In this document: piece after piece, positions 33,676 through 42,245 of the stretch
Layout of the letters: the number at the start of each line of letters is the position of its first letter
Position numbering within the stretch: the stretch's first letter is position 1
Assembly: GCA_017412605.1 (NCBI GenBank)
Contig: JAFPWY010000003.1
Coordinates: forward strand, 62,001-126,000
Length of the DNA: 64,000 nt
Reading direction: 5' to 3'
From: Fibrobacter sp.
GTDB taxonomy: Bacteria > Fibrobacterota > Fibrobacteria > Fibrobacterales > Fibrobacteraceae
Translations under genes and position numbers: made by a program
The notes under the pieces: generated by a model
The model's input: only the letters and a program-made list of their open reading frames with translations
Database searches by the model: none
What the model was told of the DNA's origin: nothing

Positions 33676-34617
33676 ATGACAAGAGAAGAATTTGCCAAAT
33701 TTCTCAAGGAACTCAAGACGGCCAAGGAGAACAACCAGGACATCGACGCTATCGTCAAGGCGCGCGAGAACGAAAATGTCTACGTCTACAACGACGCATG
33801 TTTCAAGAGGATTTTCGCTGACGAAAGGAACATCGCCCTCACGAAGGATCTCGTGAACGCCTGCCTGAACCTCGTGGGTTCAGACCGCATCGCCAACGTG
33901 AAACTGACGAACCCCTACATCCCCGGCGAGCTGGGATACAAGTCGGGCGAACCCGACTTGGTGCTTGTTAACGAGCGAAACGACGGCGAGCCCTGCGACC
34001 GGATTTCCCTGGAAGTGCAACACGAGGGAAGCGATTTTTACAACGACAGGCTTGTCTTCTACGTGGCGCGCCACACCGGCAACATGGTGGCGAGCGGCGA
34101 GATTCCGAAACTCAAGAATCTCCAGCTTGTCAGTTTCCAGTTCTTCGACGCGTTCCCGTGGAGCATGTCGCACAATTACCGCCATACGGTGCAGCTTCGG
34201 AACCAGGAGCATCTGCTTTTCTTCGAGAAGCAGACCATCACCATCATCGAGGTGAAAAAGTTCTTTGAGCAGACAAGCGCATTCGCCGAAGACCGCAGCC
34301 GCCTTGCCCAGTGGCTCCGCGCCATCGACACGCTGAACCGCGAGGCCGATTTCAGCGAATTCGAGGGCGACCCTATCTTCAAGGACTTGCGCGACGCCGT
34401 CAAATTATATAACTTTAGTTCGGGATATCTCCTGAAGGAGGGTATGAAGGTGATGGACGTCGTTTACGCCGAATACATCGGCGAAGAGAGAAAGGCCAAG
34501 GCGATAGCGAGGAAACTGCTCGCCATGGGGGATTCCGTTGAAAAAATTTGCGCAGCAACGGGCCTTTACAAGAAACAGGTCCTCAAATTGCAGAATGAAG
34601 ATACGGAAGAGTCCTAA
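33676..34617 (+). CDS. Rpn-type PD-(D/E)XK nuclease/transposase-like protein
   Basis: 313 residues from the ATG at 33676. DACFKRIFADERNIALTKDL and the core GEPDLVLVNERNDG followed by DRISLEVQHEG fit PDDEXK_2 / Rpn-family proteins (D...E-x-Q catalytic pattern). Later blocks QFFDAFPWSMSHNYRH and LLFFEKQTITIIEVKKF are also typical. The C-terminal tail (about 270-313) has a helix-turn-helix-like stretch (EERKAKAIARKLLAMGDSVE; ICAATGLYKKQVLKL). Rpn proteins promote RecA-independent DNA exchange in E. coli; many copies occur per genome. The frame is open upstream into the preceding gene but homology starts here. Confidence 0.85.
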   Translation: MTREEFAKFLKELKTAKENNQDIDAIVKARENENVYVYNDACFKRIFADERNIALTKDLVNACLNLVGSDRIANVKLTNPYIPGELGYKSGEPDLVLVNERNDGEPCDRISLEVQHEGSDFYNDRLVFYVARHTGNMVASGEIPKLKNLQLVSFQFFDAFPWSMSHNYRHTVQLRNQEHLLFFEKQTITIIEVKKFFEQTSAFAEDRSRLAQWLRAIDTLNREADFSEFEGDPIFKDLRDAVKLYNFSSGYLLKEGMKVMDVVYAEYIGEERKAKAIARKLLAMGDSVEKICAATGLYKKQVLKLQNEDTEES

Positions 34618-34636
34618 AAGCAACGTATAACAAACG

Positions 34637-34670
34637 GCCCTGCATTGGTGAAATACAGGGCTTATTGTTT
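34637..34670 (+). terminator. Terminator after the Rpn-type gene
   Basis: GCCCTG / CAGGGC stem with an inner ATT/AAT pairing, followed by TTATTGTTTT. Confidence 0.6.
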
Positions 34671-34677
34671 TAAATTT

Positions 34678-34851
34678 ATGAAGATGGCGAAAAGATTCCT
34701 TTTATTTCTGTTCACATTCGTTTTCCTAATTGGATGCGGCGATGATAAATCATCAGGGAACAATCCTGTCGTCCCTGACGAACCGTCGTCATCGGTAATT
34801 GCTGAACCGGAGTCTTCCAGCAGCAAGGAACAGTCCTCCTCTATAAATTAG
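34678..34851 (+). CDS. Short Ser-rich lipoprotein (possibly truncated)
   Basis: 57 residues: MKMAKRFLLFLFTFVF then lipobox LIGC, then GDDKSSGNN and a Pro/Ser/Glu linker ending in SSSS-type runs. It looks like the signal peptide and linker of a Fibrobacter lipoprotein with no following domain. Start set at 34678 because the upstream frame lies in the preceding terminator. Its 3' end overlaps the convergent lipoprotein gene by 11 nt, so it may be a remnant cut off during rearrangement, or a real minimal lipoprotein. Confidence 0.6.
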   Translation: MKMAKRFLLFLFTFVFLIGCGDDKSSGNNPVVPDEPSSSVIAEPESSSSKEQSSSIN

Positions 34852-36019
34852 TTTTTTTCTCCCAGGCAGGATTGTCCTTGATCATTTCCTTGAAACAATT
34901 TTTATAGGTGGATTCAAAACCAGAGTCTTCTAGCTCATATATTTTATTTTGTGTATTATAGCCCCTTATTTTGATATAATCCTTGTATGTGCGACCGCAG
35001 AATTCGGACGTCATTAATTCCTGCGTGTAGTTCGTGTACGAACAGCGGGTGTCTTCGGATCTCAGGATGTGTTGAATTGCGGTAGTCATTTTTGTGTATT
35101 TCTTTTTGACAAGGAATTCTATTTTCAGACCGTTCATGTCGATGAAAATACTGGAATCGCTTTGTGTCAGTTTGATTCCGCGAGTGGGAATGTCCCCTAA
35201 GATATTGTATCCGGCATGGAAGTCATCTGAAATTTCATGGTAAATTCCGCTGCCGAAAATATCGCCGAATAGAAAATAAAGTTCGTTGGGGGTTGTGTAA
35301 TTGATTTCGGGGTTTATGTAAGTTAAGAGGTGAACGCTATCCTGTGTCAAGATGATGGCTTCACCTTCTCTGGGAGTTGAAGTATCTTTGCGTTGGAGAG
35401 TCCATTCGCCGTAGATGTTCTCAGAGGTCCCGGAATAGAAGGACATTGTTGCTAAAGAATCTGGATCCTGGTTTGTTGCAATCTCGTCATATATGTAATC
35501 CATTGAGCTTGTGCCAATTCTTGATACATAGAGCCCATTGTCGACTTTTTTCATGAGTAAGATTCTATAGCCGTTCGACCCAAAGTCCCATTGGTAAGTC
35601 GATGAAATACCGCCACTATTGTACGTCGTTCCGTTACAGTAGTGACGATCATAATCAACAATGGTGAACCCGTCTTTTTCAGTAATCGAATTGATTGCGT
35701 ATGACCTGTAGTGTGGACCATCCTGGTCCTCTACTTTGGGCAACCTGCTTTCTTCGCTTATGGAACTGCTGGACGTTATTGTAGAGGCGGAGTCCAGCAT
35801 GCTACTTGAAGAATCGCCGGATTCCGAACCCTGCTGGCTGTCAGAAGAGTCGCTGGATCCCGAGTCCGACGATCCGTTTGCGGTGTCTGTCGAAATGCTC
35901 GAAGAACTGTCTAAATCAAAATTATCGGGCTCGCTAGAAGCGTCGTCGCCACATGCGTTAAACATGGACACTGCCGCAATCAGGGCCGCTCCAATGAGTC
36001 CCTTTTTCTTAATGAACAT
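34841..36019 (-). CDS. Ser-rich lipoprotein of unknown function
   Basis: 392 residues from the ATG at 36019 (GAGGT 11 nt upstream). Signal peptide GLIGAALIAAVSMFNAC gives lipobox FNAC, followed by GDD and a long Ser/Asp linker to about residue 95. The mature part (about 100-392) has no family I recognise: beta-rich, with YAINSITEKDGFTIVDYDRH and four or five Cys towards the C-terminus (RCSYTNY, SEFCGRTY, YKNCFKEM). Base composition is more A/T-rich than its neighbours. Exported, probably surface-anchored. Confidence 0.75.
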   Translation of the reverse strand: MFIKKKGLIGAALIAAVSMFNACGDDASSEPDNFDLDSSSSISTDTANGSSDSGSSDSSDSQQGSESGDSSSSMLDSASTITSSSSISEESRLPKVEDQDGPHYRSYAINSITEKDGFTIVDYDRHYCNGTTYNSGGISSTYQWDFGSNGYRILLMKKVDNGLYVSRIGTSSMDYIYDEIATNQDPDSLATMSFYSGTSENIYGEWTLQRKDTSTPREGEAIILTQDSVHLLTYINPEINYTTPNELYFLFGDIFGSGIYHEISDDFHAGYNILGDIPTRGIKLTQSDSSIFIDMNGLKIEFLVKKKYTKMTTAIQHILRSEDTRCSYTNYTQELMTSEFCGRTYKDYIKIRGYNTQNKIYELEDSGFESTYKNCFKEMIKDNPAWEKKTNL

Positions 36020-36052
36020 AATTTTTTTTACCTCGGTAGACGAATTTTCGTA

Positions 36053-36080
36053 CTGTCTACTTCCTACTTTCAACTATCCT
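36053..36080. repeat. Short CTACTTC-type heptad array
   Basis: About four 7-nt units (CTACTTC/CTACTTT/CAACTAT) between the lipoprotein start and the proA stop, reaching into the last proA codon. Confidence 0.5.
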
Positions 36081-37345
36081 CTTACTTGTCCGTTGCCGCG
36101 GAGAATCCACTTGTAGCTGCAGAGGCTTTCCACGCCCATGGGGCCGCGGGCATGCAACTTGTCGGTGGAAATTCCCACTTCGGCGCCGAGGCCGTATTCG
36201 CCACCGTCGGCAAAGCGCGTACTGGCGTTCACCATCACGCTGCTGCTGTCCACGTTCGCGACAAAGTAGTCCTGCACGGAGGTGTCTTCGGCAACGACGG
36301 CTTCGGTGTGGCGGCTGCTGTTCTTCTCGATGTGATCGCAGGCTTCGGCGACGTTATCGACGAACTTGACGCTGGCCTTGAGGGCCAAGTATTCGTGGTG
36401 GTAGTTGCTGTCGTCGCCGATGTCTGCGATGCGGCTGTCGTGGCTCTGGGCGTCCTTGTTGCCGAAGAGTTCCACGCCACGGTCGGCGAGGCAGTCAATC
36501 AGTTTCTTGACGTTGGCGTCGTCGATATGGCGGTCGATAATCACGCATTCCATGGCGTTGCACACGCCGGTGCGCTGCGTCTTGGCGTTGATGAGAATGT
36601 TCACCGCCTTGTCGATGTCGGCGGACTTGTCCACGTACACGTGGCAGATGCCGTTGAAGTGCTTGATCACGGGAATCTTGCTCTGTTCCACGACGGCGCG
36701 GATCAGGCGTTCGCCACCGCGGGGAATCACGAGGTCGATGCAGTCGTTGCGCTGCAAAAGCATGCCCACCAGGTCGTGGCTCGTTTCGGTCACGAGCTGC
36801 ACGGCGTCTTCGCTAACGCCGTTTGCGGCAAGCGCTTCGTGGAAAATCCCGGCGAGGCACTTCGCGGAGTTGAGCGATTCCTTGCCGCCGCGCAAAATCA
36901 CGGCATTGCCCGCCTTGAAGCAGAGGCATGCGCCGTCAATCGTCACGTTCGGGCGGCTTTCGAAAATAAAGAACACGGCGCCTATGGGCACGGCCACGCG
37001 GCTGATCTTGATGCCGTTCTTGAGTTCGCGGCTTTCGAGCACGCGGTTCAGCGGGTCGGCAAAGGAGGCAATTTCTTCGGCGCCCTTGGCCATGGCTTCG
37101 ATGCGGGCGTCATTCAGGGTCAAGCGGTCCATCTTCGAGTCGTCGAGTTTCCCGGCGGCGGCTTCGAGGTCAAGCTTGTTGGCGGCCAAAATCTCCGGTT
37201 TCTTCTCGCGGATGAGCTTTGCCACGAGGTTCAGCACGGCGCTCCTCTTCTCGGCGGTCAGCGTGCGGAGGTTCTTGCTTGCGTTTTTGGCGTTATTTGC
37301 CAAAATGTCAGAGTATTGGTCCAAGTTGGAATATTTTTGAGTCAT
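36074..37345 (-). CDS. proA: Gamma-glutamyl phosphate reductase
   Basis: 423 residues, normal length. Visible: RVAVPIGAVFFIFESRPNVT, AGNAVILRGGKES, VIPRGGERLIRAV, HFNGICHVYVDKSAD, and the catalytic-Cys region KTQRTGVCNAMECVIID. It reduces gamma-glutamyl phosphate to the semialdehyde with NADPH in proline synthesis. No proB lies in the window. No SD; TATATT ends 6 nt before the ATG. Confidence 0.96.
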   Translation of the reverse strand: MTQKYSNLDQYSDILANNAKNASKNLRTLTAEKRSAVLNLVAKLIREKKPEILAANKLDLEAAAGKLDDSKMDRLTLNDARIEAMAKGAEEIASFADPLNRVLESRELKNGIKISRVAVPIGAVFFIFESRPNVTIDGACLCFKAGNAVILRGGKESLNSAKCLAGIFHEALAANGVSEDAVQLVTETSHDLVGMLLQRNDCIDLVIPRGGERLIRAVVEQSKIPVIKHFNGICHVYVDKSADIDKAVNILINAKTQRTGVCNAMECVIIDRHIDDANVKKLIDCLADRGVELFGNKDAQSHDSRIADIGDDSNYHHEYLALKASVKFVDNVAEACDHIEKNSSRHTEAVVAEDTSVQDYFVANVDSSSVMVNASTRFADGGEYGLGAEVGISTDKLHARGPMGVESLCSYKWILRGNGQVRG

Positions 37346-37351
37346 AATTTT

Positions 37352-37357
37352 AATATA
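37352..37357 (-). promoter_or_regulatory. -10-like box, start-proximal (proA)
   Basis: TATATT ends 6 nt before the proA ATG. Confidence 0.4.
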
Positions 37358-37451
37358 GAAATTTGGATTTTTTCCCGTTTGGAGTTATTTTAAAATTTAC
37401 AGGTTTGTTTTTATTTGCGACGAGGGTGAATAGTTGCGAATATCGGACTTG

Positions 37452-37497
37452 GGTGATTAGGGCCCGGCGCTCTCTCTCTGCGCTAGGGTCCTTTTTT
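37452..37497 (+). terminator. Orphan terminator-like hairpin in a 278-bp gap
   Basis: AGGGCCCGGCGC and GCGCTAGGGTCC pair imperfectly around a TCTCTCTCT loop, followed by six Ts. No plus-strand gene ends upstream, so it may end a short non-coding RNA begun within 37346-37450 or act as a leader for the FISUMP gene. Nothing else is recognised in this gap. Confidence 0.4.
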
Positions 37498-37623
37498 GTG
37501 CATAAAAATCGGTTTTTCTGGATGAAAACATTTTTTTAGATGCCAGAAATCCATTTTATGCTACATTTCTTTTTCCTTTTTGCGTTTGGACTCGCTTTCC
37601 ATGTGCATCTGTAGTGGGGGATT

Positions 37624-38316
37624 GTGAAGAACGTTTCTGTAAAGGACATCTCCGTTAATTTCATGCTGGGCGCAGCGTTTCTGGCCGTCCTCGTCTGGGC
37701 GTGTACCGACGCGGAATCCGATGCGCCCGCTGAACCGGCGGTAGAAAGTTTAGTACAGGAAGGTACCCCGTTCACGGACCCCCGCGACAATCGCGTGTAC
37801 AAGACCGTGAAGGTGGGCGAGCAAGTCTGGATGGCCGAGAACATGAAGTTCTATGATGCCGACAAGAAAGGGGACTTTTACGGCAAGTCCTGGTGCTACG
37901 GCAACGTGGAGGAGAACTGCGAAACCTACGGGCGGCTCTACCACTGGAGCGCTGCGGCCAAGGTTTGCCCCGCAGGCTGGCATCTCCCTTCCAAGGAAGA
38001 ATTCATGAGATTGTACGAGGATGTCGGCGGTGTCGAAGTGGCGGGAACAGCCTTGAAGGCTTCGGAAGGCTGGCCGGAATCCGACAAGAACGACGATGCT
38101 TACGGGATGCGCATCGTGCCGGGCGGTTACTACTACATGAAGAACTTCTTTTACGGCGGCGAGAACGCCTACTTGTGGACATCGACCGAAGTGCGCCCGA
38201 ACAACATGAACAGTGCGGGTTTTGTCTCCGGCCGTGCTTCGGGCTCCATTGACGAGACTTATGCAGAATTCGGGCTGTCCGTCCGCTGTGTCCAGGACTC
38301 GTCCGCAAACGAATAA
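37624..38316 (+). CDS. Fibrobacter major paralogous domain (FISUMP) lipoprotein
   Basis: 230 residues. GTG start with GTGGGGG just upstream. An N-terminal hydrophobic stretch ends in a lipobox-like LVWAC. The rest is the FISUMP domain (TIGR02145): DPRDNRVYKTVKVGEQVWMA, ENMKF, GRLYHWSAA, VCPAGWHLPSKEEF, LWTSTE and a C-terminal LSVRCVQ. The family is expanded in Fibrobacter and some Bacteroidetes; a lectin-like, surface-exposed role is often assumed but not established. Stand-alone single-domain copy. Confidence 0.92.
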   Translation: MKNVSVKDISVNFMLGAAFLAVLVWACTDAESDAPAEPAVESLVQEGTPFTDPRDNRVYKTVKVGEQVWMAENMKFYDADKKGDFYGKSWCYGNVEENCETYGRLYHWSAAAKVCPAGWHLPSKEEFMRLYEDVGGVEVAGTALKASEGWPESDKNDDAYGMRIVPGGYYYMKNFFYGGENAYLWTSTEVRPNNMNSAGFVSGRASGSIDETYAEFGLSVRCVQDSSANE

Positions 38317-38325
38317 AATAAACCA

Positions 38326-38357
38326 AAAAAAATCGGCCCGACGGATCGGACCGATTT
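38326..38357 (-). terminator. Terminator after the GH2 gene
   Basis: AAATCGG..CCG and CGG..CCGATTT arms; on the minus strand it is followed by eight Ts. Lies between convergent genes. Confidence 0.7.
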
Positions 38358-38377
38358 CAAACTAACCGTATAACCAA

Positions 38378-41206
38378 TTAGAGCAGGTCGACGATGGCCT
38401 TGAAGAGCCTGTCGGCCAGCGCGTTCGTTTCGAGACCTTCGATAACGCTGAACTGGTTGAACATGATGCGTCCCTTGCCGAACGGGTAGAGCTGCAGGTC
38501 GACGCCCGTCTTGACTTCGCCGTCCTTGATGCTGACGGAGCGTGCGTAGACGGTCGCGTTCGGGAGCTCGTTCAGCGAGATGCCCGGCATGGCCGCTGCC
38601 GAGTTGTGATCGAGAACCTTCTTGTTGCCGAACACGTGCAGGAGCGGGGAACCTTCGGGGAGGTAGTGGACGCTGATTTCCTTTGCGCCGGTAGACCACT
38701 GAGCTTCGATCGTCGAATCGAAGTGGTGGCTCTGGTTCAGGAAGTCGATATCTTCGGTCGTGAGGTCGGAGAGCAGGAGCGTCTTGCCGCCGTTCTTCGT
38801 GACGTCGATAATCTTGTACAGGATTTCGTCGGGCCAGGAACTCAGGTTGGCCGTGAAGATAATCTGCTCCGGGCCGGAGAGTGCGGCGAGGGCGTCGCTC
38901 GATTCCTCGTTTTCGTCGAGGAAGCAGACCTTCTTCATCGCGCTCTTCACGTCGGACTGCTCGATGACAATCAGGTCTTCGAAGGAAGAATGGATTTCCT
39001 TGCCGTTGTCCTTGAGCGTGAGCTTGATCTGGTAGAAGCCCAGGTTGCGCGGGGCGACCATCGTGCAGATGCCCAGCTGGGTAAGGCTCGTCTTGCCGGC
39101 GGGCTCTTCCGGGGTGATGGTCTGGGTAGAAAGCACCTTGTCGTTTTCCAGCAGCGAGACTTCGACTTCCACGTTTTCGTAGCGGCTGTTGTTGAGCAGC
39201 GTGAGCTGGAAGTTGATTTCGCTTTGCGGAGTGACCACGTGTTCCAGTTCGCTGATGAGCACGCGGCTCGGCGCGGTGATTTCACGGGTGAACTTCTCGA
39301 GGCCCTTGCTTTCGCGGTTCTCGTTGCAGATGCCGCTGAAGTCGGTGCCGTAGTCGGCCCATTGGTCGAGGAAGAAGCCGGCGACCTGCGGGTTGCTCTG
39401 GAGGGCGGTAATCTGGTCGAGCTTGCTCTTGGTCGCGATGGCGCGGAGGTCCTTGTTGAAGTCCTCGAAGGACGCCCAGACGGACTTGCCGCTTTCGCTC
39501 AGGAAGGTCTCGACGGCCTTGTAGAGGTTCTTGATTTCCTTCTGGCTCTTGATGCAGCGCGGACCGTTGATGTTGGTCGGCTTGTTCGGGAGCAGCGTGT
39601 GGTTCTTGAGCGTGACCAGCAGCTTGTTCTCGATGTCGGCCGCGAAGTTTTCTTCGCCTTCCTGGAAGTTCGAGTCGCCGAGGCCGGTATCCGGGATGTC
39701 GAGCTCGTCGTTTTCCTTGTCGAAGCAGTGGGCGAGGTAATGCGTGTAGGCCGCGCTCGGGTTCAGGCGCGGGTTGATGCGCAACGTGGCGTACTGGAAA
39801 ATCCTGTCGTTCGAGACGGGCAGGAGCTTGCCGGTATCCTTGTAGAAGGCGCCTTCGTTGTCGAGGTAGATACTGTCGAGGTTGCTGATGGCCGGGCGGC
39901 ACATGTCGAGCGGGCTAATCATGTTCAGGAGCTTGTTGCCGTTCTGGAGCATGAAGGTGCCGTTCTCGGAGCCGAGGACCCACACGGCGATACACGGATG
40001 GTGCTGCTGTTCCTTGACGATATCGTTGATGAGTTTTTTCGCGATTTCGAGGCCCTGCGGGGTGGAACGCATCGTGTGGAACGGGAATTCCTGGAACACC
40101 AAAAGGCCGATGCGGTCGCAGATGTCCAGAGCGTCGGTGCTGAGCGGGGCGCCGCAGCTGCGGATGGCGTTGAATCCCGCCGCCTTCACGGCGCGGAGGT
40201 CCTTTTCGAGCTTGGGGTTGTCGGTGGTCCAGAGGCCGCCTTCGCTCCATTGCTGGTTGTAGCTGACGCCCTGGATCTTGAGAATCTGGTCGTTCAGGTA
40301 GTAGTCGCCCTTGAGGCAGTCAAACTTGCGGAAGCTGAACGTCTTGACGACGGGGAAGGAATACTCGGGGGCCTTGCCCTTGTTGCCCTTGATTTCGAGC
40401 TGGAGCTCGATGGCGAACAGGTTGGGCTTGTCCGGGCTCCACACGCACTTGTCCTTTTTCCAGTCCTTGATGCCGAGGACCATCTTGGTCGTTGCGTTTT
40501 CGCGGTCGAGCTTGAGCGTCTTGTAGCTTTCGTACACGTCGCCACTCGGGCTCTTCATGAGGATGCGCAGGCGTGTCTGGAATCCGCGCGGGTTGTTGAA
40601 CGTCGTCTCGACGGTGACCCTTTCCTGGTCCATGTCCGGTTCGAGGTGGACGTCGGAGATGAATGCCGCGTTACCGAGGATGAGGTCCACGTGGCCGTAG
40701 ATACCGCCGAAGGGGTACTGGTTCCACGGGAGGCCGACCGGCATTTCGCTCGGGTGGGCGTAACGGTCGTCGGCGCCTTCGCGGCTTTCGCGGCCGAAGT
40801 CGATGCGGCTGTTTGCAGCACCCATGTTGGCCACGCGCACGCAGAGAATATTTTCTTCGCCAATCTTGAGCGCCTTCTGGGTTTCCAGGATGAAGGAGGT
40901 GTAGGCGCCAAAGTGCGTTCCCAGGAACTTACCGTTGAGCCAGATGGAGGCGTGGGTCGAAATGCGCTCGAAACGCAGGAAAACTCTCTTCGCGACCAGC
41001 TTTTCGTCGTCCAGGGTGAACCGCTTGAAGTAGTATGCGCAATCCTGGGACATCAGGAGCTTGCTGAAAGCGCGTTCCCAGATGTGGGGGACAGTAACGG
41101 TTTCGGTGTTTTCGGGGTATGTCGCATACCAGCGATTGGAGATGCCGGAATCTTCAGTGTCCCATTTCATCTGCCAGTCGCCGTCAAGGCTCATAATCTT
41201 GTTCAT
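38378..41206 (-). CDS. Glycoside hydrolase family 2-like enzyme (cytoplasmic)
   Basis: 942 residues from the ATG at 41206 (AAGGAC SD). GH2 layout: sugar-binding jelly roll (DGDWQMKWDTED; PHIWERAF; FLRFERISTHASIWLNGKFL), immunoglobulin-like domain, then a TIM barrel from about 330 (GVSYNQQWSEGG; AAGFNAIRSCGAPLSTDALD; LLVFQEFPFHTM). The acid/base region reads AVWVLGSENGTF, where the Glu is kept. I do not see a standard nucleophile block (such as TEFG or CEYAHAMGN), so activity or specificity may be unusual. No signal peptide, so it would act on imported oligosaccharides. A C-terminal part of about 230 residues is unassigned. Confidence 0.82.
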   Translation of the reverse strand: MNKIMSLDGDWQMKWDTEDSGISNRWYATYPENTETVTVPHIWERAFSKLLMSQDCAYYFKRFTLDDEKLVAKRVFLRFERISTHASIWLNGKFLGTHFGAYTSFILETQKALKIGEENILCVRVANMGAANSRIDFGRESREGADDRYAHPSEMPVGLPWNQYPFGGIYGHVDLILGNAAFISDVHLEPDMDQERVTVETTFNNPRGFQTRLRILMKSPSGDVYESYKTLKLDRENATTKMVLGIKDWKKDKCVWSPDKPNLFAIELQLEIKGNKGKAPEYSFPVVKTFSFRKFDCLKGDYYLNDQILKIQGVSYNQQWSEGGLWTTDNPKLEKDLRAVKAAGFNAIRSCGAPLSTDALDICDRIGLLVFQEFPFHTMRSTPQGLEIAKKLINDIVKEQQHHPCIAVWVLGSENGTFMLQNGNKLLNMISPLDMCRPAISNLDSIYLDNEGAFYKDTGKLLPVSNDRIFQYATLRINPRLNPSAAYTHYLAHCFDKENDELDIPDTGLGDSNFQEGEENFAADIENKLLVTLKNHTLLPNKPTNINGPRCIKSQKEIKNLYKAVETFLSESGKSVWASFEDFNKDLRAIATKSKLDQITALQSNPQVAGFFLDQWADYGTDFSGICNENRESKGLEKFTREITAPSRVLISELEHVVTPQSEINFQLTLLNNSRYENVEVEVSLLENDKVLSTQTITPEEPAGKTSLTQLGICTMVAPRNLGFYQIKLTLKDNGKEIHSSFEDLIVIEQSDVKSAMKKVCFLDENEESSDALAALSGPEQIIFTANLSSWPDEILYKIIDVTKNGGKTLLLSDLTTEDIDFLNQSHHFDSTIEAQWSTGAKEISVHYLPEGSPLLHVFGNKKVLDHNSAAAMPGISLNELPNATVYARSVSIKDGEVKTGVDLQLYPFGKGRIMFNQFSVIEGLETNALADRLFKAIVDLL

Positions 41207-41324
41207 TCGGGTGTCCTTTATGGAAATTTCGGTGTAAAGATAGAAATTAGACAGGGGACGAGTGGAAAGGTGCGAGAGAAATATGCTTGAAATGCGGAAT
41301 TTGGCTCTTTTTCCCCAAAACCCC

Positions 41325-41352
41325 TTTACACTCCCCAAACTTTTACTATATT
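41325..41352 (+). promoter_or_regulatory. Promoter of rplU-rpmA
   Basis: TTTACA (41325-41330), 16-nt spacer, TATATT (41347-41352), giving a leader of about 28 nt. Confidence 0.6.
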
Positions 41353-41387
41353 TGTGGCCCCAATAGCAACCAAAAAAGGATTACAAA

Positions 41388-41873
41388 ATGTATTCTATTG
41401 TTGAAACAGGTGGTTTCCAGTATAAAGTCGAGCTGGGCAAGGCCTACAAGGTCCCCACTCTTGACGCCGCTGTTGGTTCCGAACTGGAGCTCAAGTCCGT
41501 CCTTCTTTTCGCAGGAAAAGAAGTGCAAGTCGGCACCCCTGTCCTGAATGACGCCTCCGTGAAGGTCGAAGTCCTTGCCCACGGCAAGTACGACACCATC
41601 ATCGTGTACAAGAAGAAGCGTCGCACCCGTTACGAACGCCGTAACGGTCATCGTCAGGGCTATACCGAGGTGCTGGTCACGGAACTTCGCTCCGGCGCAG
41701 AATCCGCAAAGGTCGATTCCAAGGTTATCGAACGCAACCGCGCTCGCGTGGCTGCCCTTGCCAAGCAGAAGGAGCAGAACAAGCCCCTCACTCGTAAGGA
41801 AAAGATTGCCCAGGGTATCGCCAAGCCGGCCAAGGTCAAGAAGAACTCTCTCCGCAAGGCTAAGGAGGCTTAA
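41388..41873 (+). CDS. rplU: 50S ribosomal protein bL21 with C-terminal extension
   Basis: 161 residues. Residues 1-103 are standard bL21 (MYSIVETGGFQYKVELGKAY; KKKRRTRYERRNGHRQGYTE). A further 58 residues, rich in Lys/Ala/Arg (RARVAALAKQKEQNKPLTRK), extend beyond the E. coli length and probably contact rRNA. rpmA follows after 3 nt, the usual arrangement; its SD GGAGG lies in the last rplU codons. Confidence 0.97.
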   Translation: MYSIVETGGFQYKVELGKAYKVPTLDAAVGSELELKSVLLFAGKEVQVGTPVLNDASVKVEVLAHGKYDTIIVYKKKRRTRYERRNGHRQGYTEVLVTELRSGAESAKVDSKVIERNRARVAALAKQKEQNKPLTRKEKIAQGIAKPAKVKKNSLRKAKEA

Positions 41874-41876
41874 TCC

Positions 41877-42140
41877 ATGGCACATAAGAAAGGTCAAGGT
41901 TCAGTACGTAACGGCCGCGACAGTAACGCCAAGTATCTTGGTGTTAAGAAGTACGCAGGCGAAGTCGTCAAGGCTGGCAACATCATCGTTCGTCAGCGCG
42001 GTTCTCACTTCCACAAGGGCACCAATGTCGGTATGGGCAAGGACTTTACCCTGTTCTCCCTCGTTGATGGCAAGGTGAAGTTTGAACGCCTCGATGCAAA
42101 GCGTCAGAAGGTCTCCGTTTACCCGGAAGAAGCCAACTAA
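41877..42140 (+). CDS. rpmA: 50S ribosomal protein bL27
   Basis: 87 residues. [20 protein letters not shown] and [18 protein letters not shown] are the family signature. The N-terminus starts directly with AHKK, with no Firmicutes-type cleavable leader. It reaches the peptidyl-transferase centre of the ribosome. Co-transcribed with rplU and followed by a strong terminator. Confidence 0.98.
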   Translation: MAHKKGQGSVRNGRDSNAKYLGVKKYAGEVVKAGNIIVRQRGSHFHKGTNVGMGKDFTLFSLVDGKVKFERLDAKRQKVSVYPEEAN

Positions 42141-42160
42141 CTCTTTTGAGTCGAATTTGA

Positions 42161-42190
42161 AAACCGGACGCATCTGCGTCCGGTTTTTTT
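42161..42190 (+). terminator. Terminator of rplU-rpmA
   Basis: AACCGGACGCA / TGCGTCCGGTT perfect stem followed by T7. Confidence 0.9.
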
Positions 42191-42233
42191 GTCTCTTGCC
42201 CGCCGTTTCTCGTTTGTCGTCTTCCGTTTTTTC

Positions 42234-42239
42234 TAAATT
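42234..42239 (+). promoter_or_regulatory. -10-like box, start-proximal (FGE lipoprotein)
   Basis: TAAATT ends 6 nt before GTG 42246, favouring GTG over the ATG at 42255. Confidence 0.35.
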
Positions 42240-42245
42240 AATGTC

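Noticed and set aside
33676-34617. Rpn-type gene as an active insertion sequence
   Set aside because: No terminal inverted repeats or target duplications are visible around it; treated as a stand-alone nuclease gene.
38606-41290. 894-codon frame opposite the GH2 gene
   Set aside because: Same kind of shadow frame; GH2 landmarks are on the minus strand.
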